A stretch of 64,000 bases of DNA. Origin: Rhynochetos jubatus (taxonomy: Eukaryota; Chordata; Aves; Eurypygiformes; Rhynochetidae). Numbering within the stretch: position 1 is the stretch's first letter; the number at the start of each line of letters is the position of its first letter. Below are positions 1 through 8,192 of the stretch, piece by piece. The stretch is taken from the NCBI GenBank assembly GCA_027574665.1, contig CM050658.1, positions 20,410,317-20,474,316 on the forward strand, given 5' to 3'. Position numbers and translations under genes: made by a program. A model generated the notes under the pieces. That model was given only the letters and a program-made list of their open reading frames with translations, was not told the origin of the DNA and did no database searches.

Positions 1-1061
1 CAGACAACCACAGGCCCCCCTCCAACCAAAGGCACAAGGCAGAACCAAGCCAGAAACACAGGCAACCTTAGCACCGAATTTGAGCCAGAAACACTGAGCC
101 AGCACGGGGCCGCTGCTACCACCACTGCCAAATACCGTGAAACTGGCAACTGCATGGCACTTCCAGTCCTGCCCTGATGAGGCACTTCGGCCTCTCTCTC
201 CCCCACTGTGTTCTTTGAGACAGAAATACGCACCTGGTTCATCTTCTGTTTAACAGGTTAGTAGATTATTCTGCTATCCAAAGCAGAGAGAGAGAGGGAA
301 AGAGAAATGCAGATGAACTGGACCACAAAAGAATGTAACTGACTACAAAGCAAAAGACCCAGAGACCGGCTGTCAGTTCTATAGGGGCAAAAGCAGATGC
401 AAGTAGAAATACACAGAAGTGTTTACAGGTGAAAACCTACCACGAGACTAAAGATTTGTGACCCTTCCTGGTATCACTAGAACGCAAAGGATCCCATCAG
501 AGCTTATCAGACGTGTCAGGACAAAAACAACCAATTCAAGTTGCTAGTTCCCTCCAGCTTCAAAACGTTAGGTTACACTCCTCTCCTGTTTCTGATTGCC
601 CCAGTAGCCAACCATCACTGGAACTCTCTCGTTCACTAGACAGCCAGCTGACAAACCACTTTGGACTGACAAATCACACAGCAACAGGAAAATGCAACAG
701 GAGCAAAGGCTGTGGGCATTAAATGCTGGCTGGCAATCTCATACAGAGCAGAGGCTAAGGTGAACCCAAGAAAAGTTAGTGAACCTGCCGAGTGACGCAA
801 ATGCCACGGCAACTCCACTGGCACTTGAGCTTCAGCTAGACTCGGGAAAGGATTTCCTAATGCCCCTTTTTTCAGGGCCACCCCAGCATCCAGCACTGGA
901 GCAGCACTGCCCGGCATCCCTCCTGCAGCACTGCGGCCGAGCAAAACTGCAGGAACAAAGCAAAAAACAGCTTGGATCAACGGCCCTGAACGATCCGCAT
1001 CCGAGACTCAAAACAAGGAATAAAACAATTAAACTACAAACACAATGATTACTCCCAAAGC
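1..1061. other. Unique left flank, no gene recognised
   Basis: This single-copy sequence is AT-richer than the rest of the window and has no counterpart in the repeat units. It holds a short purine run (GAGA type) near 284-305 but no supported exon, RNA gene or recognisable transposon. Its open frames are short, unrelated to known proteins and lack splice or promoter context. Because a first exon on the minus strand with a donor site lies at 2144-2199, this stretch is most simply part of that gene's first intron. That is an inference from position only. Confidence 0.5.
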
Positions 1062-1187
1062 AGAGCAGACCGATGTGTACTATCCTCATAGTTCTCTAAA
1101 CATGAAGACGTGATTCCACCTCTGTCAGGACAAGTTTAAAACACTCGAGGGTGGCGGGGAGTGCCCCCAGCTCTTCCCGAAGGTGGG
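1062..1187. repeat. 126-bp fragment of the left flank reused in every repeat unit
   Basis: From 'agagcagaccgatg' to 'cccgaaggtggg' this segment is nearly identical to 4948-5073 and to the same place in every later unit, with changes such as tcctcat versus tcctaat. To its left the sequence is unique. To its right it runs into unique CpG-rich DNA here, whereas in all other units it jumps directly to the gene's 3' flank. It therefore marks one side of the deletion that separates the edge copy from the amplified copies. Confidence 0.8.
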
Positions 1188-2255
1188 CGGCTGGGTACCC
1201 ATGCTGCTGAAACAGCCGGAATGCCCTGGCACAGAGCGCAGCATGGCCACACGGGCACCGTATGGGATGCACTGCTGCAGTGCCAGGGTGGGTTTTTTTC
1301 GGACGGAGCAGATGCTGCTTTCAGCAGGTCAGAGAAAGGGCAGGGCAGGGCAGGGGGACACACGGCTGCCCCTTTGCTGCTCCCATGTGCGAGTCACCAC
1401 GGGTTAAACTCCCTTCTCTGGGCAGTGGCAAGCAGCTTCCAGCACAAGGGTAGAATAAACAACACGGGGGAAGCCAGATCTTAAACTGAGCCGAGAAGCT
1501 GGGCCAGCAACCACAGTTTGGTCCACCAGCTGCAGACCCAGCCCCCCGCTCTGGCCAGGACGGCGGGCAGGAAGGCGGCAGGGACACAGCCGGGCGGCAG
1601 AGGCCCGCGCGACGCTCGGGATTCTGCCCTGTGATCGCGGCAAAGGCGGCTGTCTGCGACACCCCCAACCTGGCGGCACCCCCAGCGCAGACACACCGGG
1701 CAGCATTGCGCAAACCCAGGAACGGCCGTTAAAACCGGGCACAGCCCGTAGCCACAAGCCGGCGGTATGCGCCGAGCCGAGCCAAGCCCAAACCCAGAGA
1801 CACCCTTAGACTGGGAAGCCCTCCCCGCGGCCACAGACAAACCCGGCGGCATCCTCCACGCCCAAAAACACGCCCCAAACCGGGGGTGCCGCTACAGCGG
1901 TCCGCAACCCCCACAGCCCAGAATCGCCACCAGGCGCGGAGGCACCCCCCACCCTGGCACCGCCCCCCCAAAAGCGAACGATACTACCCGAAACCGGCAG
2001 CACCCTCGAGACGCCCCTGCCCGGCCCCCAGATCCGCGGTGGCAAGGGCACTCAGCGGGCCGGAACCAGCGAGAGCCCCGCAGTACCGGGACCAGAAGAG
2101 GGGCAGCCAACAGCGACGCAGGCCCTGCAGCTGCCGCACTCACCGCCGGCCCGGCCCCACCGCCTCCACCGCGGGGCTACGGCGAGCCGCGAGGGCCATG
2201 CCGGGCAGGCGCGCGCGGTCCGCGTTGCCGGGAGACGGTCGGCCGTGGCGCCCTC
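1188..2255. promoter_or_regulatory. CpG-rich promoter region present only at the array edge
   Basis: This 1.07-kb block is absent from all other units. GC and CpG density rise strongly from about 1490 to 2255, as expected of a vertebrate CpG-island promoter, and it contains a well-formed minus-strand first coding exon (2144-2199). An RFX/X-box-like GTTGCC-GG-GAGAC lies at 2224-2236, just upstream of that start codon. The part from 1188 to about 1490 shows nothing I recognise. Promoter activity is inferred from composition and exon context. Confidence 0.55.
2144..2199 (-). CDS. First coding exon of an unidentified neighbouring gene (gene A), partial
   Basis: On the minus strand an ATG in good context (CCGGCATGG) at 2199 opens 18 codons, MALAARRSPAVEAVGPGR, plus two bases. 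It ends at a strong donor, CG|GTGAGT, at 2144/2143. It sits in a CpG island, as first exons of housekeeping or ciliary genes often do. The rest of the gene would lie to the left; no second exon is visible in 1-2143, so intron 1 probably fills that space. The 18 residues are alanine/arginine-rich and too few to identify the protein. The exon lies about 375 bp downstream of the poly(A) signal of the first PHF7-like copy, in the same orientation. It could be a chance ORF, but start, donor and CpG context together favour a real exon. Confidence 0.5.
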
Positions 2256-2575
2256 CAGTGCTAGGCGCTCGGCTCTGGGGGCGGGCCGAGCCGGGCCGGG
2301 CGAGGCCGCCTTCCCGGGGGCAGGGGCAGGGGCAGAGCCCCCCGGTGCCGGGGGTGGCTGTGAAGTTCCCCCGGGGAAAGTGAGCAGGCTGCGGGGCCAG
2401 CGAGGCCCAAAGCACACGGCCGTGGCGCTGGGCAGCCGACCAAGACCAGCCCGCAAGGAGGGAGGCCTGGGGAAGGTGCTGCCAAGCCCCGGGCTCGAGA
2501 CGGCTCTCTGGGCCCAGGAGGAGGAAGCCGACAAAGGAGGGTGGAATCTCCCAGTGCAGAGATTAGCGGCCAGCT

Positions 2576-4849
2576 TTATTGTGCCGGTGGAGGGGGGTCA
2601 GGGCCAGCACTCGGGGACGGCGCACGTCTGGTCCCGCGGCGGCGTGCAGGCCGGGTGTAGGGATTTTGGGCGCGGCGCTGCACGCGGGAGAGGTCTCGCA
2701 CCCGCTCAGGCCCAGCTCGGCTGGAGCGTCTGCTGCTCTGGAGCGCTGGGGAGCTGCAGGAGGACCCCAACGGCAGCTGTCTGTCGGTGCTGGGGCTGCT
2801 GGTCTCCGGTTGGATGGAGCCGTGGGACGGCCCCAGTGCCGCCAGGCTGGGGGTGCTGCTCTCAGCACTGGGTGCTGGCAGGCGGTTGCTCCCACGGCAT
2901 CTTCTGCGCCGCCTGGAGGGATTTCGGGCCTGACGGTGTAACCGGGAGCGGTCTCGCACCCGCTGGGGCCCAGGGGGGCTGGAGAGGCTGCTGCCCTCGT
3001 GCTGTGGGGAGCCGGGGGACGACCCCGATGCCGCCTGGCTGCCGGGGCTGCTGGTCTCGGGTGCCGCGGAGCCGTGGGAAGGCCCCAGCCCTGGCTGGCT
3101 GGCAGCGCCGGGGCTGGCGAGGTCGGAGTCGGCACTGGAGACTGTAGGGGGAAGCAGGAAGGTCAAGGGCATGGCCCCTAGGCCCAGGGCAGGACAGGCC
3201 AGGGAGGTGCTCCCAGCCCTCCTGGAGCAGAGAGGCTCTGCCAAGCCCACGCTGGGCACCCGCTGCCAGGCCTTGCCTGGTCCCTGGCCCCAGCCCAGGG
3301 GCACCCGGGCGCTTTGCCTCTTACCGGTGCCCAGGCTGGCACAGCTGTCGCACTGCCAGCTGGCCGTGCTGTCCCTCAAGGAGGAGCAGTGCCTGTGGGT
3401 GCTGTCGCCAGCGCAGGAGCAGCACAGGAGCATTTGCCAGGGCCTGGGGAAGCAAACGGGTTCACGGCTGTGAGGACAAAGTGACCGCAGCACGGGATGC
3501 TCCGCCCGAGCTCTTGTTCTCAGTTCTCCCCCTTCGAGCCCTTGGCGAGACAGAGGTCCTGTGCAGAGCCCCGGGGTGCAGCTTTGGCAACTTACCCCTC
3601 CTCCTCTGCGTGCTGCCTGCCTTCTGGGCAAAGGCACTCGCTGGCATTGCAGCGGCTGTGCCCCTCGCTCAGTTCTGCAAAGTCGTGGCTGCTCTCCCAT
3701 GTTGGTAATCTAACGGAGAAAGGAAAAGGGATGAGCCCCCGCTGCCCCGGCAGAAGGCAGACGCGGGGCACTCCTGCTCTTTGCCCCCAGCCCTGCTTCC
3801 GACTCCTCCGTGAAGCTGAAGCCCAGGCCCGGGGCATAGCGGAGGGCGGGGATGGCTGGGGCAGGCCCTGGCACGGCAGAGCACTTGCACCCTCTGCTCT
3901 TGTGAGCTGGGCAGAAGGACACCAACCTCAAGGGAACTCGGATCCCCATGTTGAACATTTCTGAGAGAAAGCAGTCCCTGTCTCTACAGAGGGGGCAGCG
4001 GAAGCACAGGATGCCCGCATTCACAGCCTGTCCCTGCAGGAGAAACAGGAGGAGCAGGAGTGAGGCCCCGGTGCTGCTGAGCGCCTGCCGCGCCCCGCGC
4101 GCAAGGGAACGGCTCCTACCTGGACGCAGCCCCTGTGGAACCAGGCTGATTTGCAGGCTGGGCACACCATGGTGCTGTAGGACATTCTGTCGCCCACAGG
4201 CTCCAGGCACATGAGGCAGGCGGTGTTCTCCTCCGGAGCCGCCTCCACTGTCTGCTCTGGGCGGTGCTCCCAGCAGAAGGCGCTGGGGGGCAGAGGAGAG
4301 GGATGGGTGAGCTGAGAAGCGCTGGGTCCTTCCCCAGTGGCGTGGTGGCCAGGAGGGGACAGGAGGTACCTGTACAGAGGGCCGTAGTGCGTGACGCATT
4401 CGCCCTCCGCGGCACAGGGCAGGTGGAAGCTGCGGCGGCAGCCCTTGTGGCAGCAGGTGATGGCGGCCCAGCGCTCGCCACAGACGAAGCAGTGCTGGAA
4501 AGAGCAGAGCAGCCCCCGTCAGCGGCGGCCTCACGGCCACCACAGCCAGCCCCACAGCTCCCACATGAGCTTCTGAAGTCCTTAGCACTACAGGAACACC
4601 CCTCCCAAAATCACATTTCAGCTCAGGGCTTTACTCAGTTTCGGCCCCACCACACCTCGCATCAGCAAGACAACTGCAACTGGAAGGCAGCTGAGCTCAG
4701 GCGAGGCAAGGGGCACTCACCCGATCCACACTGGTCCTGCTTTTACACAGCATGCACGGGCCCATACCTGTGACCTTGGACTTCTCTGGCTCAGTGCTCA
4801 GCCTGTAGTTCTTCCTCGAGAAAACAGTCCCAGCACCTCTGGACGTCAT
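2576..4849 (-). CDS. PHF7-like: PHF7-like gene, S type, copy 1 (array edge)
   Basis: Reference entry for the S type. Coding exons (minus strand, 5' to 3'): 4849-4721, 4494-4370, 4282-4120, 4033-3927, 3709-3596, 3443-3325, 3141-2576. All junctions are GT/AG with matching phases. The predicted protein is 440 aa. Exon 1 (43 codons) starts at ATG in AAGAATGA context, reads MTSRGAGTVFSRKNYRLSTE and ends GPCMLCKSRTSVDR before donor GTGAGT. The next exon begins HCFVCGERW in phase 0. The first zinc-knuckle CxxC (C32, C35) is therefore present, but its partner His/Cys pair and the FFANG segment found in L copies are missing. The rest (PHD, RING-like, second PHD, Ser/Arg tail) matches L. Copy-specific residues are Met at the Leu253 site (L numbering) and Asn in the tail motif GSNRL. 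This is the only copy next to gene A. It could be functional with an altered N-terminus, or a truncated copy; the intact frame argues against old decay. Confidence 0.65.
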
Positions 4850-5381
4850 TCTTCACAGGCACCACTTCCAGAGCGGACATAAGACAGACAGATGCCTAGA
4901 TCAAAACCTGCTGGGGAGGACGCTGCCTTTACACTTTACACTTTAGAGCAGACCGATGTGTACTATCCTAATAGTTCTCTAAACACGAAGACGTGATTCC
5001 ACCTCTGTCAGGACAAGTTTAAAACACTCGAGGGTGGCGGGGAGTGCCCCCAGCTCTTCCCGAAGGTGGGGCACTACAGTGCTAGACGCTGGGCTCTGGG
5101 GGCGGGCCGAGCCCCCTTCCCGGGGGCAGGGGCAGGGGCAGAGCCCCCCGGTGCCGGGGGTGGCTGTGAAGTTCCCCTGGGGAAAGTGAGCAGGCTGCGG
5201 GGCCAGCGAGGCCCAAAGCACACGGCCGTGGCGCTGGGCAGCCGACCAAGACCAGCCCGCAAGGAGGGAGGCCTGGGGAAGGTGCTGCCAAGCCCCGGGC
5301 TCGAGACGGCCCTCTGGGCCCAGGAGGAGGAAGCCGACAAAGGAGGGTGGAATCTCCCAGTGCAGAGATTAGCGGCCAGCT

Positions 5382-7655
5382 TTATTGTGCCGGTGGAGGG
5401 GGGTCAGGGCCAGCACTCGGGGACGGCGCACGTCTGGTCCCGCGGCGGCATGCAGGCCGGGTGTAGGGATTTTGGGCGCGGCGCTGCACGCGGGAGAGGT
5501 CTCGCACCCGCTCAGGCCCAGCTCGGCTGGAGCGTCTGCTGCTCTGGAGCGCTGGGGAGCTGCAGGAGGACCCCAACGGCAGCTGTCTGTCGGTGCTGGG
5601 GCTGCTGGTCTCCGGTTGGATGGAGCCGTGGGACGGCCCCAGTGCCGCCAGGCTGGGGGTGCTGCTCTCAGCACTGGGTGCTGGCAGGCGGCTGCTCCCA
5701 CGGCATCTTCTGCGCCGCCTGGAGGGATTTCGGGCCTGACGGTGTAACCGGGAGCGGTCTCGCACCCGCTGGGGCCCAGGGGGGCTGGAGAGGCTGCTGC
5801 CCTCGTGCTGTGGGGAGCCGGGGGACGACCCCGATGCCGCCTGGCTGCCGGGGCTGCTGGTCTCGGGTGCCGCGGAGCCGTGGGAAGGCCCCAGCCCTGG
5901 CTGGCTGGCAGCGCCGGGGCTGGCGAGGTCGGAGTCGGCACTGGAGACTGTAGGGGGAAGCAGGAAGGTCAAGGGCATGGCCCCTAGGCCCAGGGCAGGA
6001 CAGGCCAGGGAGGTGCTCCCAGCCCTCTTGGAGCAGAGAGGCTCTGCCAAGCCCACGCTGGGCACCCGCTGCCAGGCCTTGCCTGGTCCCTGGCCCCAGC
6101 CCAGGGGCACCCGGGCGCTTTGCCTCTTACCGGTGCCCAGGCTGGCACAGCTGTCGCACTGCCAGCTGGCCGTGCTGTCCCTCAAGGAGGAGCAGTGCCT
6201 GTGGGTGCTGTCGCCAGCGCAGGAGCAGCACAGGAGCAGTTGCCAGGGCCTGGGGAAGCAAACGGGTTCACGGCTGTGAGGACAAAGTGACCGCAGCACG
6301 GGATGCTCCGCCCGAGCTCTTGTTCTCAGTTCTCCCCCTTCGAGCCCTTGGCGAGACAGAGGTCCTGTGCAGAGCCCCGGGGTGCAGCTTTGGCAACTTA
6401 CCCCTCCTCCTCTGCGTGCTGCCTGCCTTCTGGGCAAAGGCACTCGCTGGCATTGCAGCGGCTGTGCCCCTCGCTCAGTTCTGCAAAGTCGTGGCTGCTC
6501 TCCCATGTTGGTAATCTAACGGAGAAAGGAAAAGGGATGAGCCCCCGCTGCCCCGGCAGAAGGCAGACGCGGGGCACTCCTGCTCTTTGCCCCCAGCCCT
6601 GCTTCCGACTCCTCCGTGAAGCTGAAGCCCAGGCCCGGGGCACAGCGGAGGGCGGGGATGGCTGGGGCAGGCCCTGGCACGGCAGAGCACTTGCACCCTC
6701 TGCTCTTGTGAGCTGGGCAGAAGGACACCAACCTCAAGGGAACTCGGATCCCCATGTTGAACATTTCTGAGAGAAAGCAGTCCCTGTCTCTACAGAGGGG
6801 GCAGCGGAAGCACAGGATGCCCGCATTCACAGCCTGTCCCTGCAGGAGAAACAGGAGGAGCAGGAGTGAGGCCCCGGTGCTGCTGAGCGCCTGCCGCGCC
6901 CCGCGCGCAAGGGAACGGCTCCTACCTGGACGCAGCCCCTGTGGAACCAGGCTGATTTGCAGGCTGGGCACACCATGGTGCTGTAGGACATTCTGTCGCC
7001 CACAGGCTCCAGGCACATGAGGCAGGCGGTGTTCTCCTCCGGAGCCGCCTCCACTGTCTGCTCTGGGCGGTGCTCCCAGCAGAAGGCGCTGGGGGGCAGA
7101 GGAGAGGGATGGGTGAGCTGAGAAGCGCTGGGTCCTTCCCCAGTGGCGTGGTGGCCAGGAGGGGACAGGAGGTACCTGTACAGAGGGCCGTAGTGCGTGA
7201 CGCATTCGCCCTCCGCGGCACAGGGCAGGTGGAAGCTGCGGCGGCAGCCCTTGTGGCAGCAGGTGATGGCGGCCCAGCGCTCGCCACAGACGAAGCAGTG
7301 CTGGAAAGAGCAGAGCAGCCCCCGTCAGCGGCGGCCTCACGGCCACCACAGCCAGCCCCACAGCTCCCACATGAGCTTCTGAAGTCCTTAGCACTACAGG
7401 AACACCCCTCCCAAAATCGCATTTCAGCTCAGGGCTTTACTCAGTTTCGGCCCCACCACACCTCGCATCAGCAAGACAACTGCAACTGGAAGGCAGCTGA
7501 GCTCAGGCGAGGCAAGGGGCACTCACCCGATCCACACTGGTCCTGCTTTTACACAGCATGCACGGGCCCATACCTGTGACCTTGGACTTCTCTGGCTCAG
7601 TGCTCAGCCTGTAGTTCTTCCTCGAGAAAACAGTCCCAGCACCTCTGGACGTCAT
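5382..7655 (-). CDS. PHF7-like: PHF7-like gene, S type, copy 2
   Basis: Exons: 7655-7527, 7300-7176, 7088-6926, 6839-6733, 6515-6402, 6249-6131, 5947-5382. The frame is intact. A private change turns Arg to Cys in the tail (PARRRGT to PACRRGT). This copy has Leu at the 253 site and GSSRL in the tail. An overlapping upstream ATG (7680-7678, MSALEVVPVKND) precedes the chosen start in another frame and ends within exon 1. I chose 7655 because only that frame reads through the zinc-knuckle cysteines to the donor. Only 532 bp separate this start from the stop of the next copy upstream, so any promoter must lie in that spacer or the copy depends on read-through. Confidence 0.62.
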
Positions 7656-8186
7656 TCTTCACAGGCACCACTTCCAGAGCGGACATAAGACAGACAGATG
7701 CCTAGATCAAAACCTGCTGGGGAGGACGCAGCCTTTACACTTTACACTTTAGAGCAGACCGATGTGTACTATCCTAATAGTTCTCTAAACACGAAGACGT
7801 GATTCCACCTCTGTCAGGACAAGTTTAAAACACTCGAGGGTGGCGGGGAGTGCCCCCAGCTCTTCCCGAAGGTGGGGCACTACAGTGCTAGACGCTGGGC
7901 TCTGGGGGCGGGCCGAGCCCCCTTCCCGGGGGCAGGGGCAGGGGCAGAGCCCCCCGGTGCCGGGGGTGGCTGTGAAGTTCCCCTGGGGAAAGTGAGCAGG
8001 CTGCGGGGCCAGCGAGGCCCAAAGCACACGGCCGTGGCGCTGGGCAGCCGACCAAGACCAGCCCGCAAGGAGGGAGGCCTGGGGAAGGTGCTGCCAAGCC
8101 CCGGGCTCGAGACGGCCCTCTGGGCCCAGGAGGAGGAAGCCGACAAAGGAGGGTGGAATCTCCCAGTGCAGAGATTAGCGGCCAGC

Positions 8187-8192
8187 TTTATT
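8187..8192 (-). terminator. AATAAA poly(A) signal overlapping the stop codon (copy 3 as reference)
   Basis: The last codons read GCA CAA TAA, and the following AG completes CAATAAAG, so the TAA stop lies inside AATAAA. The 3' UTR would be only about 15-30 nt. The same signal is at 2575-2580, 5381-5386, 13130-13135, 18073-18078, 23016-23021, 27959-27964, 32902-32907, 37845-37850, 40651-40656, 45594-45599, 50537-50542, 55480-55485, 58286-58291 and 61092-61097. Confidence 0.75.

Noticed and set aside
513-1089. Small open frames in the left flank
   Set aside because: They overlap each other on both strands, are short, lack splice or promoter context and resemble no protein I know.
2576-3700. 374-codon minus-strand open frame read as one intronless protein
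   Set aside because: Only its end (3141-2576) and the piece 3443-3325 are coding. The rest reads through introns with clear GT/AG borders, and its apparent start lies inside an exon in another frame.
5066-5953. Long plus-strand open frame (295 codons), repeated in every unit
   Set aside because: It lies opposite the GC-rich last exon of the minus-strand gene, starts at a non-ATG codon and has no splice or family support. It is an antisense shadow.
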